Origin: JAXMBX01 sp046349635 | GTDB lineage: Bacteria; Planctomycetota; Planctomycetia; Planctomycetales; Planctomycetaceae | Assembly: GCA_046349635.1 (NCBI GenBank) | Contig: JAXMBX010000022.1 | Coordinates: 15,220 to 79,219, forward strand | Direction of reading: 5' to 3' | Length of the DNA: 64,000 nucleotides | Shown: positions 10,667 through 19,487 of the stretch, piece after piece | Position numbering within the stretch: position 1 is the stretch's first letter | How the letters are laid out: the number at the start of each line of letters is the position of its first letter | Made by a program: the position numbers and the translations under genes | The notes under the pieces: generated by a model | Seen by the model: the letters and a program-made list of their open reading frames with translations, nothing else | The model's database searches: none | What the model was told of the DNA's origin: nothing

Positions 10667-11911
10667 ATGAACGACACAAATAATCCTCAGGTGAAAGCAG
10701 CACGGGTCAGCTTGGAAGATTCGAAGAACAAGACGTCACCCGTGACCAATCCGGTAAAGCCGCGGACGTTGGCGACACGGATCGAGGATGACGGCGAGAC
10801 GGTGGTGCTTACTTTTCGCGACGGGCCAAGGTGGGCGGTCCTCTTCCCGCTCCTTTGGTTGTCAGGATGGACTGTCGCCTGTACGTGGCTGCTGTATGGA
10901 GCAGTCACGAAACCAAGTCTGACGACAATTCTGTTTGGAATTCCGTTCTGGGCCTCGTGGCTGTTTGTCGCGGGCTGGGTGCTGAACATCCTGTTCGGAT
11001 GGCACCGGGTCATATTTAGCCCGGAGGGATTGGCGCATGAGTGGTTTGTCCTGATGCGGATGAGTCATCGTGAAGTGCCGCTGGAGGAAATTCAAAAGAT
11101 TCAATCGCGGCTGTTCTCGACGGATTCCGAAGGGGATAGCACCTACGGGATTGAAGTGGTGACGCTCGGTAAAAGCGTGACGTTAGGCCTGCAGATGCGC
11201 GCCCTGGAGCGGGACTGGCTGGCGTCCTTCCTCCAGGAGCGATTGGATCAACTGCGCGGAATGCCTGGAACGCGATTGCCGGCAGCCGAAGAACCGGCCG
11301 ACTGCCGTGGATATGAGACCCCATCCGATTCCAGTTGGCAGGTGGTGGAAGAATTCCCGGACCTGGTGATGGAGCAGCGCGGGAAATTCGACGCGGGGAC
11401 AATCGCCGGACTGGCGTTCGTGTGTTTGTTCTGGAATGGAATTGTGGGGGTGTTTGTGGCCCTTCTGTGCGGGGGAGTGCAGGCCGATCCGAAGTTGGAG
11501 GGGGGAATGTGGTGGGGTCTGTTTGTGTTCCTCCTGCCGTTTGAATTGGTGGGCCTGGGGATGATGACAGCTTTGGTCCTTGCGGTGCTGGAACCGTTCC
11601 GAGTGATGCGGTGGCGGATCGGGCCGGAGGAAGTCGAACAGCGGACGACGCGGTTGGGGCTGCCATTGGGACGCCACAAACTGATTTCCTACCTGCAACT
11701 GGGAGGGGCAGACGTTAAGGAGAACCTGACTGCGGGAAAGTTCGCAATGAAGTCCCAATCTCAGCAGCCAACGGGGGAGCAGTTCGGCCTGCTGTTGACA
11801 GATGGAACGAACCAGGAGATCTGTTCCATCACCGGGCTGACGCGAGGGGAAGCGCGGTGGATGAAGGGACAGATCCAGACATACGCGACACGGCGGGGAA
11901 CGGCGTTGTAA
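10667..11911 (+). CDS. Hypothetical four-helix membrane protein with PH-like domain
   Basis: A 414-residue protein that I can describe only by layout. A polar N-terminus of about 55 residues is followed by two membrane helices (about 57-75 and 85-110). A soluble beta-rich segment (GWHRVIFSPEGLAHEW, then EVPLEEIQKIQSR) resembles bacterial PH-like (YdbT-type) domains. A second helix pair (about 245-305) and a second beta-rich segment follow. The repeated hairpin-plus-beta-domain plan suggests internal duplication. It converges with the DUF1559 gene, the two stops lying 15 bases apart. A role in membrane organisation or sensing is inference only. Confidence 0.65.
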   Translation: MNDTNNPQVKAARVSLEDSKNKTSPVTNPVKPRTLATRIEDDGETVVLTFRDGPRWAVLFPLLWLSGWTVACTWLLYGAVTKPSLTTILFGIPFWASWLFVAGWVLNILFGWHRVIFSPEGLAHEWFVLMRMSHREVPLEEIQKIQSRLFSTDSEGDSTYGIEVVTLGKSVTLGLQMRALERDWLASFLQERLDQLRGMPGTRLPAAEEPADCRGYETPSDSSWQVVEEFPDLVMEQRGKFDAGTIAGLAFVCLFWNGIVGVFVALLCGGVQADPKLEGGMWWGLFVFLLPFELVGLGMMTALVLAVLEPFRVMRWRIGPEEVEQRTTRLGLPLGRHKLISYLQLGGADVKENLTAGKFAMKSQSQQPTGEQFGLLLTDGTNQEICSITGLTRGEARWMKGQIQTYATRRGTAL

Positions 11912-11926
11912 ACTCCCCTCGCCTGA

Positions 11927-12790
11927 TCAGTGGCGTTCGGTGCTTTTGTCTATTTCGATGACCGGCTCTCCTCCCTGAGCGGTGAGCAGGGCACGGAACA
12001 AATCCGGCTTGATGTCAGGGCGGATTCTGCGAACGGTCCCATCGGCGAAGCCCCCCCAAAAACCGTCCGCGGGGAGCGCGCCGATTGCGTTCAATGGCTG
12101 GGCGGGATTGAAGCTGATGTCCGTGGGGCGGGTCCAGGGAACCGCGAGCTCGGGTGAGGCTTCGACAACGAGAAGTGTATTGGAGGTCCCGTCCCTGATC
12201 TGCTGAATAGCCGGTCCCCCCATGCTGATGTCGTACATGGCGGGGTGATCGAACAGGACGAACCCCGTGAGGGGTTCGATGGAAGAGATGCCGCGCGAAC
12301 GATACACGTCGGGCATCTTGTCGAGAAGCTTGCGGTTGCGGGGGCTGTTCCAGGGCTCATCCAGATGAAACTGTTTGTAGAGCGGCTCCTGATCGATGAA
12401 GGGAAGCAGATGGACCCGCCAGCTCAAGAGCTGTTTGCCATCTTTATCAACGGCAGTCTTGGGAGGGGGAGGAAAAGTGCGGAAATTCTCGTGATGTTTC
12501 TGCATCCCCTGCATGATTTGCTGCAGTCGATCGCGCGAGCGGGCGGACGCGGCGGAGACCGGCGCGGAAGCAGGCGCTCCGGAGAACAGATCGCGGGCTT
12601 CGCCGGGCGGAACGTTGGCCTTGAACAGCGTTTGCGTGAGCGAGATAGCCCACAGCGGCGAAGAAACCCCAAACACCAGGATCAGACTCAACGTGGTGAG
12701 GAGACACCCTCGCAACGACGGGCCGAGGTTATCGCCGTCGGGAGGATGCTTGGGAGGGGGAGGCTGCCTGAGGTAGCGATCGGACGACAT
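11927..12790 (-). CDS. DUF1559 domain protein
   Basis: A 287-residue member of the DUF1559 family, which is hugely expanded in planctomycetes. A cytoplasmic proline-rich start is followed by one transmembrane helix (about residues 28-51), then family hallmarks: RLQQIMQGMQKHHENFRTFPP, SWRVHLLPFIDQEPLYKQF with DEPWNSPRNRKLL, RDGTSNTLLVVE, and a closing GGFADGTVRRI. Typical members begin with a type IV pilin-like methylation motif; here the helix lies deeper and no such motif is visible, so it is probably not processed as a pseudopilin. The molecular function of the family is not established. It is transcribed alone. Confidence 0.85.
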   Translation of the reverse strand: MSSDRYLRQPPPPKHPPDGDNLGPSLRGCLLTTLSLILVFGVSSPLWAISLTQTLFKANVPPGEARDLFSGAPASAPVSAASARSRDRLQQIMQGMQKHHENFRTFPPPPKTAVDKDGKQLLSWRVHLLPFIDQEPLYKQFHLDEPWNSPRNRKLLDKMPDVYRSRGISSIEPLTGFVLFDHPAMYDISMGGPAIQQIRDGTSNTLLVVEASPELAVPWTRPTDISFNPAQPLNAIGALPADGFWGGFADGTVRRIRPDIKPDLFRALLTAQGGEPVIEIDKSTERH

Positions 12791-12986
12791 GGTGGTTCTC
12801 CCGCACAGGATGGCCGTGATCCACGTTCCGGATATTGTAGCGTGCGGAGTGAAGAATGTGTGAACGGAGAGATGAAACGAGAAACCAGGCCTTGCTCTCG
12901 CCTGCGTGGTTCAATCACGAACCGCGGCGAGGTGTAAGCTGGTGTCGGGGCGGAACGCCGCGGAGTTCGCCAATGCGGAAGGCGGC

Positions 12987-13415
12987 CTACAGAAGTCCGA
13001 GTAAGGTTCCTGAATGCAAATCAGCGATACCGCCTGATTTGATCTTACAACTGAAGTGATAGACCCCGGGGCTTTCGGGCGTCAGCGTGATTTTTCCGGA
13101 GACTCCTTTTGAATTCGCCGTCAAGGTGATGATACCAGTCTTTTCATTGCATTTAATCTTCACGGCGAAACGACCAATGTCCTCAAGACTGAAATCGCCA
13201 GAGGTCTTCTTTCCGCTGGATGCATAGACGTTGAGATTGTCTTCCGTCTCGGGATTGTCGGCCCCGGGATTGAAATACCCCCCCGGCGGCATGCAGGCAG
13301 GGAGCACCCGCAATTCGAGCACGTCTGCAGCTTGCGCTGATGCGAAGGGATGGCGAGATTGACGTTTGGTGACAAAGGTCTGGCGGATGGAATTCAGGAT
13401 CTGTTGAAATGGCAT
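12987..13415 (-). CDS. Small exported protein with LEPR-like N-terminal motif
   Basis: A 142-residue protein of unknown function. The N-terminus (MPFQQILNSIRQTFVTKRQS, then ASAQAADVLELRVLPA) resembles the planctomycete pattern of a basic stretch followed by LEPR-LLSA, found at the start of many surface or secreted proteins. The remainder is beta-rich with an Ig/cadherin-like rhythm (GIITLTANSKGVSGKITLTP). The ATG at 13415 was chosen because GGAG lies eight bases upstream; longer in-frame starts add only low-complexity sequence. The second such protein in this window lies at 62877-63383 and carries DVLEVRTLLSA. Confidence 0.6.
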   Translation of the reverse strand: MPFQQILNSIRQTFVTKRQSRHPFASAQAADVLELRVLPACMPPGGYFNPGADNPETEDNLNVYASSGKKTSGDFSLEDIGRFAVKIKCNEKTGIITLTANSKGVSGKITLTPESPGVYHFSCKIKSGGIADLHSGTLLGLL

Positions 13416-13450
13416 GTCAGATCTCCACGAGGAGGACGAGCGAGGCGCGC

Positions 13451-13472
13451 AAGATAACAATATCGTTATCTT
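13451..13472. promoter_or_regulatory. 22-bp inverted repeat between divergent genes
   Basis: AAGATAAC and GTTATCTT flank a six-base centre (AATATC). The repeat lies 35 bases upstream of the LEPR-like gene start and within the 336-bp divergent gap before the PQQ-like gene. No T-tract follows on either strand, so an operator is more likely than a terminator. Apart from this I see nothing else in the 13416-13751 gap. Confidence 0.4.
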
Positions 13473-13751
13473 AGTCATGCCGGGGACATGAAAGGCAAGC
13501 CGAAACGGCGGGCTGAACCGGCTTGGAGAAATTCTGACGAACGGCGGAGCTGCGGCATGCGGCTGAATTGTCCGACTCGCGAGCTGTCCATATCCGCTCA
13601 CTCTTACTCCCACACAAGACAATCCACCATCGGATGCAGTAACCTGTTCTGTGTTCTTTCTATGCCTCCAAGTTCCTGTTGTGGATATGACTGTGCGGGG
13701 TACTGCGCGCTTCAATTTGCACGGGCAGACTTCTTCTACGGGCAGACGTTC

Positions 13752-15020
13752 ATGAAATACGGACTACGCTTCTCCCTCGCCTCGTTCGTCGTGGCAATGT
13801 TCTCCGCCTTCAGTGCCGGCGAGAACTGGCCCCAGTTTCGAGGCCCCTCCGGAAATGGCTATGTGTCCTCTTCCGGATATCCCCTGAAATGGAATGACAG
13901 CGAACAGGTGATCTGGAAAATTCCGATCCATGATCGGGGTTGGTCCTCCCCTGTCATCTGGGACGATCAAATCTGGCTCACATCTGCCACCACCAACGGG
14001 AATCGGATGTTCGCCCTCTGCATCGACCGGGAGACAGGAAAGATCCTGCACGACAAACTTCTCTTCACCGTCGAACACCCCCAGCCGATCGCCCCCTCGA
14101 ACACCTACGCCTCTCCGACGCCCGTAATTGAGGCGGGACGTGTGTACGTTCACTTCGGAACTTACGGCACCGCCTGTCTCGACACAAAGACCGGTGAAGT
14201 CCTGTGGCAGCGAACCGACCTCAAATGTGATCACGAATCTGGCGCCGGGCCGGGAAGCTCTCCGATGCTCGTCGACAATCTTCTGGTCTTTAACGTTGAC
14301 GGTCGCGACGTCCAGTATGTCATCGCGCTGGACAAGCAGACCGGCGAGACCGTCTGGAAGACGGATCGCTCAGTCGACTTCAGCAAGGTTCCCGTCCATC
14401 AGCGCAAGGGATATTGCATGCCCATCATTGTTCCACGCGGGCCGGGGCGACAACTCGTAAGCCCGGGAGGAAGGGCGGTTATTTCCTACGTTCCGGAGAC
14501 CGGCCAGGAGCTCTGGAAAATTCAATATGCAGGCTGGTCGATCGCTCCCCGTCCCATCTACGGCCACGGCCTGCTCTTTATGATCGCCGATCATGACCAT
14601 CCGGAATTATGGGCCATTCGTCCGGACGGCTCCGGCGACGTCACGAATTCCCACATCGTCTGGAAGAACACGAAAACCATGTCCCCGCGCTCCTCTCCCA
14701 TCCTAGTTGATGACCTGATCTTCGTGGTGAATGGCGAAGGGATTCTCTCCTGTCTGCAGGCACAAACCGGAGAAACCGTCTGGAAGAAACGGATCGCAGG
14801 GAAGTATTCCGCCTCCCCGTTGTTCGCGGATAGCCGTCTTTACTTCTTCAACGAGAATTCGGCCACCACGGTGATCAAGCCCGCCCGCAAATTCGAGGTC
14901 CTGGCGGAGAACCGTCTTGCGAACGAACCCCTGATGGCCAGTCCTGCGGCCGTGGACGGATCGTTCGTCATCCGTACCGAAAAGCACCTGTACCGCATTG
15001 GAGTCCCACGGAACCGGTGA
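13752..15020 (+). CDS. Exported PQQ-like beta-propeller protein
   Basis: A 422-residue secreted protein. A signal peptide (MKYGLRFSLASFVVAMFSAF, cleavage after SAG or nearby) is followed by NWPQFRGPSGNGY, the usual opening of planctomycete PQQ-like propellers. Repeated blades follow, with motifs such as CLDTKTGEVLWQ, ALDKQTGETVWK and CLQAQTGETVWKK. The fold is shared by BamB and quinoprotein dehydrogenases, but the Cys-Cys pair and metal ligands of true dehydrogenases are not seen, so an enzymatic role is unproven. I used the ATG at 13752; an upstream in-frame ATG at 13488 adds 88 residues that do not look coding. Confidence 0.82.
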   Translation: MKYGLRFSLASFVVAMFSAFSAGENWPQFRGPSGNGYVSSSGYPLKWNDSEQVIWKIPIHDRGWSSPVIWDDQIWLTSATTNGNRMFALCIDRETGKILHDKLLFTVEHPQPIAPSNTYASPTPVIEAGRVYVHFGTYGTACLDTKTGEVLWQRTDLKCDHESGAGPGSSPMLVDNLLVFNVDGRDVQYVIALDKQTGETVWKTDRSVDFSKVPVHQRKGYCMPIIVPRGPGRQLVSPGGRAVISYVPETGQELWKIQYAGWSIAPRPIYGHGLLFMIADHDHPELWAIRPDGSGDVTNSHIVWKNTKTMSPRSSPILVDDLIFVVNGEGILSCLQAQTGETVWKKRIAGKYSASPLFADSRLYFFNENSATTVIKPARKFEVLAENRLANEPLMASPAAVDGSFVIRTEKHLYRIGVPRNR

Positions 15021-15155
15021 ACAATGCGCTGGCGAATGGCGGTCAGCCCGCGCTGCACTGCCCACTCATCAATCAGTTGGTGAGACGATGACGCTGCTAA
15101 ACCCGAATGTGTAGCGAACCACGCGAGAACCGCGGCCTTCACAGGCTTGCTGCAT

Positions 15156-15622
15156 TCACTTGTGCTTCGGATTGACGCTCCAGATCAATTCCCCATCAAA
15201 GTAAGCAAAATCAATCTGTTGTGTTGGGCTATTTACAAAAACTCCAAACTTTTCACCCTCGTTCGGATTCTGCGGAGGTGGAACCAGAAAAACCTGCGCT
15301 GATTCAATTTCACATTACTCCCTTGTAAAACCGTCACCAGGAAATCTTCCCCATCGGCGTCATAGACATTTGCCGACATGTGTTTCGTTTTCCCGTCCGG
15401 AATATGATCCACGTATTTCTTATACACCGTGTCTTCATCCTGGGTTCCGAGGGCCTCTAACTCGATGGTCAGCGGCCCGCCCCCCGAGTTGGAAAAGGTA
15501 TAGATAATTTTCACTTTCGGCGTTTTGGGGGGTTTCTCCTTCTTCGCAGGCTCCGCTGCCACCACCAGGCTCAACCCCGCCAGCAGCACACACAACCCGC
15601 ACCGCGTAATACGTCTCATCAT
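15156..15622 (-). CDS. Small secreted protein, frameshifted near 15315
   Basis: A signal peptide (MMRRITRCGLCVLLAGLSLV) leads into KVKIIYTFSNSGGGPLTIEL and a mature domain. The uninterrupted frame stops at 15233 with an odd basic tail. From about 15320 another frame carries a sensible continuation (CEIESAQVFLVPPPQNPNEG through IDFAYFDGELIWSVNPKHK, stop at 15156). The joined protein of about 155 residues aligns along its length with the protein at 62312-62728, for example VTVLQGSN.EIESAQVFLV against VDVFDNGSEVANDMFLIM. The simplest reading is one missing base near 15311-15325. The start at 15622 or 15619 follows AGGAGG. Function unknown; a secreted beta-domain family. Confidence 0.65.
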
Positions 15623-15738
15623 GCAACCTCCTGGAGCCGAAAGATACGACCGATGGTTTCTTTGAGGGTATCTTCGAAATCTCCCTCCGGTCAAGAAGCG
15701 AGTTACCAGGATTTAACGCGGACAGGAAAATCAGTCCC

Positions 15739-16530
15739 TCAGCGGTAGAACTTGTGTCCCGCACCGAACGGATCCCGCTGCTTCTGGATCGAATTGCCAC
15801 CGCCGAAACCAGAGGCACTGCCTCCCCCTGAGGAGCCGGAGGATGCCACCCCGCTGCTCGGTTCGCTCTCGTGAATGTCATCGTGCAGCGATTTCAGCTC
15901 TTCGATCGACCAATCTTCGATCGCGCCGTAGCTCGCCAGGCGGTAGTAGTGATTCGCGCCGCGTAAATGGGCGACCACCATCCCCTTCGACGGATTCCAT
16001 TCCCCCTCGACGGACCAGTGATTCCCGCGCAACCGGTAGTTGCCCGTCCACGCCACGCGGATCGGCTCCGGGAGCGGTTCGGTCGGCCGTTCGCTCTTTC
16101 CGTTCAACAGCCACCCGAACGTCCAGACATCCAGCGGGGTCGAACATCCATCTTTGAATGACCGCAGAATCTCCCCTTCGCTCACGCACGCCACCGTCGG
16201 AAATTCAGAGACGTTCAACCGCTTGATCAACTCGGGAATGGCTTCCTTGTCCACCAGTTGAATGTGCATGTCCGGGGTCGTTCCGATCTTCCATCCCTGT
16301 CCCTTCAGGGTCTCGAAGGTCCCCCCCTTCGCCTGCAACCGTTTCAGTTCCTTATCGCAGGCGGGGCTGTTCTTCTCCGTAATAAACAGCACGCGGATCT
16401 TTTCTTCCTTGATCAAATCCGTGTCTGTGGGGAGTTCGGAGGCGTTGGGGGCGGCTCGCTCCACCGCATGCCCAAAAACTGCCCGCGCAAAAGTCACCAT
16501 TGCCGTGATCACGAGCGTTCGACGGTCCAT
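15739..16530 (-). CDS. Exported thioredoxin-like hypothetical protein
   Basis: A 263-residue protein with an N-terminal signal-like helix (MDRRTLVITAMVTFARAVFG). Residues 40-140 have a thioredoxin-like rhythm (KIRVLFITEKNSPACDKELK, then VSEFPTVACVSEGEILRSFK). The usual CXXC is absent; a single Cys in SPAC occupies that zone, so disulfide-reductase activity is doubtful. The C-terminus is a Ser/Gly-rich tail ending GAGHKFYR. The ATG at 16530 was chosen; a GTG at 16539 is possible. It is divergent from the TetR-led operon and has no clear operon partner. Function unknown. Confidence 0.6.
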   Translation of the reverse strand: MDRRTLVITAMVTFARAVFGHAVERAAPNASELPTDTDLIKEEKIRVLFITEKNSPACDKELKRLQAKGGTFETLKGQGWKIGTTPDMHIQLVDKEAIPELIKRLNVSEFPTVACVSEGEILRSFKDGCSTPLDVWTFGWLLNGKSERPTEPLPEPIRVAWTGNYRLRGNHWSVEGEWNPSKGMVVAHLRGANHYYRLASYGAIEDWSIEELKSLHDDIHESEPSSGVASSGSSGGGSASGFGGGNSIQKQRDPFGAGHKFYR

Positions 16531-16800
16531 AGCAGTCACTCATCAGATCGAGGGGTGGGGATCAAAATCCGACGCCTTGAACGGAACTTCCAGTCCGCCT
16601 TAGACCTCGGCGCATCACCGAGAGACAGGCGATGCTGAGACCGGCAAAAACCGCCGCAACTTTCAGACCGCACTCCCTGAAACCACCCATACCCCCAAGT
16701 ACATGGACTGGCCCTCTCTCTCATCCGATTTTTTGAAATATCCACAAGTCATTAATATAAAATATCTTGCGTCGAATTAAAAAAAACGATTGAACTCCCG

Positions 16801-16828
16801 TTGAATTCAAACGCCTGTTTGATACGAT
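16801..16828 (+). promoter_or_regulatory. Promoter with operator-like palindrome for the efflux operon
   Basis: TTGAAT (16801-16806) and TACGAT (16823-16828) are separated by 16 bases that form the inverted repeat TCAAACGCCTGTTTGA. An operator filling the spacer is the classic layout for TetR autoregulation. Two more palindromes overlap or follow: TTGAATTCAA (16801-16810) and AAACATATGTTT (16835-16846). Another promoter-like pair, TTGAAA and TATAAA with a 17-base spacer, lies at 16733-16761. Confidence 0.6.
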
Positions 16829-16872
16829 CATGTAAAACATATGTTTGAAACGGATGTCAGAAAGGCCTCCCC

Positions 16873-17532
16873 ATGCTCGCCGAACTCGCCACCACAGAAG
16901 ACACCCGCGAACGTCTCATCCACGCCGCCGGCGAAATCTTCGCCGAAAAAGGGTTTCGCTCGACCACCGTTCGCGAGATCTGCGACCGCGCCAACGCGAA
17001 CCTGGCGGCCGTCAACTATCACTTCGGCGACAAGTTCCAGCTCTACCTGGCGGCGGTTGAACAGGCCCACTGCTGCCCCGTCCAGTTCCAGAACGTCGAG
17101 TGGCCCGCACACTTCACGGTTCGCGAAAAACTCCACGCCTTCGTGGAAACGATGCTGGCCAACCATCTCGATGCCCAGCGCCCCGAATGGCACAACAAGC
17201 TGATGTTGCGTGAACTCTCCGACCCGACCGCAGCCTGCGCTCAACTGGTCGATGCCCACATCCGCCCCAGTGCGAACATCCTGTGGAAAATCCTGGAAGA
17301 ACTTCGCCCCGAGGAGATGACCGAAGAAGAGGGCTGGCTCGTCGGGTTCAGCATCGTCGGCCAGTGCCTGTTCTACAAAATCAACAAGCCCATCGCCGCA
17401 CTCCTGATGGGCCGCGACAAGTTCGACCAGGTCACGATTCAACAACTGGCCGACCACATCACCCGCTTCAGCCTCGCCGCGCTCGGCGCCGCTCCGCACC
17501 TCGGACGTCCCACGCAGGAATCCCGCTCATGA
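16873..17532 (+). CDS. TetR-family transcriptional regulator
   Basis: A 219-residue repressor. The N-terminal helix-turn-helix (about residues 10-55: TRERLIHAAGEIFAEKGFRS, then TTVREICDRANANLAAVNYH) is typical TetR. The ligand domain resembles the CecR/YbiH type (DUF1956), with IVGQCLFYKINKPIAALLMG near residue 160. In enterobacteria that type controls a YbhGFSR multidrug ABC system, which fits the efflux genes that follow here. Its stop overlaps the permease start (ATGA), so the four genes are very likely co-transcribed. Autoregulation is suggested by the palindrome in the promoter spacer. The inducing ligand is unknown. Confidence 0.88.
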   Translation: MLAELATTEDTRERLIHAAGEIFAEKGFRSTTVREICDRANANLAAVNYHFGDKFQLYLAAVEQAHCCPVQFQNVEWPAHFTVREKLHAFVETMLANHLDAQRPEWHNKLMLRELSDPTAACAQLVDAHIRPSANILWKILEELRPEEMTEEEGWLVGFSIVGQCLFYKINKPIAALLMGRDKFDQVTIQQLADHITRFSLAALGAAPHLGRPTQESRS

Positions 17533-18665
17533 ACTGGATCGCCTGGAAAATGTTGACCGGAGACCGTGCCAAGTATCTGGGCATTATCTTTGGTGTCACC
17601 TTCGGCTCGCTCCTGATCGCGCACCAGACATCCATCTTCGTCTCCCTGATGGGGCGGACCGTCAGCCAGATCACCGACGTCCGCGATGCCGACATCTGGG
17701 TCATGAATTCCAAAACCCAGTCGGTCGATGAACTTCGCCCTCTCTCCGAAAACGATCTGCTCGCCGTCCGAGGCACTCCCGGTGTCGACTGGGCGGTCAA
17801 ACTCTACAAGGGGATGATCACCGCCCGCCGCGAAAACGGCATCTACCGCCAGGTCATCCTCATGGGGCTCGACGATCAATCGCTCACCGGCGCTCCGCAG
17901 GAAATGATTCTGGGTTCACTTTCCGATCTCCGCCGTCCGGATGCGGTCCTCGTCGATAAAGCGGGCTACTCCTACCTTTTTCCCGGTGAGCCTTTCGCCG
18001 TGGGAAAAATTCTCGAAATGAATGACCGCCGTGCCGTTGTCGTCGGCATCTGCAAAGCCTCCGCTCCGTTCCAGACGTTCCCTGTCCTCTACACCCGCTA
18101 CAGCCAGGCGATCCGCTTCGCCCCACCGGAACGAAATGTCCTCTCTTTCGTTCTCGCCAAAGCCAAACCCGGCGTTGATCCCCAGTCGATCTGCGAACGG
18201 GTCAACCAGCGCACCAAACTCCTCGCCCTGACCACGCCGCAATTCGCCTGGAAAACCATCGGTTACTACATGGCCTCCACCGGCATACCGATCAACTTCG
18301 GGATCACGATTCTCCTGGGCTTCGTCGTGGGTGTCGCCATTGCCGGCCAGACCTTTTACCTGTTCACCATCGAAAACCTGAAGCAGTTCGGCAATCTGAA
18401 GGCGATGGGGGTCACCAATCTGCAGCTTGTGCAGATGATCCTGCTCCAGGCGGGCATCGTCGGCATCATCGGGTTCGGGATCGGTCTCGGCCTCTCCGCC
18501 GCGTTCTTCGAGGGGACCAAGGACGTCACGCATCTCGCCGGTTTCCACATGCCCTGGCAGATCGCTGCGCTGACCGCCGGAGCCGTCTCCCTGATCGTCG
18601 TGATCGCCAGTTTGCTTAGCATCCGCCGCGTTTTGATCCTCGAACCCGCCGTCGTCTTTCGGTAA
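17529..18665 (+). CDS. ABC transporter permease (DevC/MacB-like)
   Basis: A 378-residue inner-membrane permease. One N-terminal helix (about 15-38) is followed by a large periplasmic domain (DADIWVMNSKTQSVDELRPL onward), then three C-terminal helices (about 270-370) of the FtsX/MacB type (GFVVGVAIAGQTFYLFTIEN and NLKAMGVTNLQLVQMILLQA). The layout matches DevC of DevBCA heterocyst exporters. The start codon overlaps the TetR stop by four bases. Together with the ATPase and fusion protein downstream it forms a tripartite exporter; the outer-membrane channel is not encoded nearby. Substrate unknown. Confidence 0.88.
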   Translation: MNWIAWKMLTGDRAKYLGIIFGVTFGSLLIAHQTSIFVSLMGRTVSQITDVRDADIWVMNSKTQSVDELRPLSENDLLAVRGTPGVDWAVKLYKGMITARRENGIYRQVILMGLDDQSLTGAPQEMILGSLSDLRRPDAVLVDKAGYSYLFPGEPFAVGKILEMNDRRAVVVGICKASAPFQTFPVLYTRYSQAIRFAPPERNVLSFVLAKAKPGVDPQSICERVNQRTKLLALTTPQFAWKTIGYYMASTGIPINFGITILLGFVVGVAIAGQTFYLFTIENLKQFGNLKAMGVTNLQLVQMILLQAGIVGIIGFGIGLGLSAAFFEGTKDVTHLAGFHMPWQIAALTAGAVSLIVVIASLLSIRRVLILEPAVVFR

Positions 18666-18694
18666 TCGTCGTCTCACGTATCGCAGGAACTGTC

Positions 18695-19441
18695 ATGGTC
18701 TCGTTATCGGAACAACTCCAGAACGAATCGCAACACGCCGTCCGTTGCCGCGAAGTTGTGCGCGACTTCGGCAGCGGCGATTCCAGAATCCGCGTCCTGC
18801 ATGGGATCGACATGGACATCCCGACCGGCGCGATCTCGCTGCTCGTCGGTCCCAGCGGCTGCGGCAAAACCACCCTCCTCTCGATCATCTGCGGCCTGTT
18901 GGATGCCACGGAGGGAGACGTGGAACTCTTCGGCACACCCCGCTCTTCACTCTCCCCGCGTGAACTCGTCCACTTCCGCGCCCGGAACATCGGCTTCGTC
19001 TTTCAGCAATACAACCTTCTTCCTGCGTTGACTGCCGCCGAGAATGCCGCCATCCCGCTGATCATCGGCGGGATGAAACGCCAGAAGGCGGTCGCGAAAG
19101 CCGCCGACATGCTCGCCGCCGTCGGCCTCGCGGATCGGGTCAACGCCCGTCCGAACCAGCTTTCCGGTGGCCAGCAGCAACGGGTCGCCATCGCCCGTGC
19201 GCTGGTTCACGAACCACGCTTGCTCGTCTGCGATGAACCGACCGCCGCGCTGGATGCCCAATCGGGGCAAAGAGTCATGGAACTTCTCAAAAACGTAGCG
19301 ATCAGCCCCGAGCGCTCCGTGCTGATCGTCACTCACGATAACCGCGTCTACCGGTACGGGGACCGCATCGTTCACATGGCCGACGGCCGCGTCGAAAAGG
19401 TGGAGGAACAATCCCCCTCCCTCGCCGTCACCTCAGCTTGA
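18695..19441 (+). CDS. ABC transporter ATP-binding protein (DevA/LolD-like)
   Basis: A 248-residue ATPase with every motif intact: Walker A GPSGCGKT (52-59), Q-loop FVFQQYN (101-107), signature LSGGQ (156-160), Walker B LLVCDEPT with catalytic Glu181, and the H-loop in IVTHD. It belongs to the MacB/LolD/DevA group that partners with FtsX-fold permeases. It starts 29 bases after the permease stop and powers the exporter by ATP hydrolysis on the cytoplasmic face. The N-terminus has a short extension (MVSLSEQLQNESQHA) before the core fold. Confidence 0.94.
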   Translation: MVSLSEQLQNESQHAVRCREVVRDFGSGDSRIRVLHGIDMDIPTGAISLLVGPSGCGKTTLLSIICGLLDATEGDVELFGTPRSSLSPRELVHFRARNIGFVFQQYNLLPALTAAENAAIPLIIGGMKRQKAVAKAADMLAAVGLADRVNARPNQLSGGQQQRVAIARALVHEPRLLVCDEPTAALDAQSGQRVMELLKNVAISPERSVLIVTHDNRVYRYGDRIVHMADGRVEKVEEQSPSLAVTSA

Positions 19442-19487
19442 TCGGTTCCACGATTTTCCTCACACGTTTGAGAGGAAAGGAAAAAAC

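Noticed and set aside
16740..16749. DnaA-box-like TATCCACAA
   Set aside because: Single incomplete match with no cluster; not evidence for an origin.
16733..16761. Promoter-like pair TTGAAA and TATAAA as the main TetR promoter
   Set aside because: The boxes at 16801-16828 with an operator in the spacer fit TetR control better; the upstream pair is noted only as an alternative.
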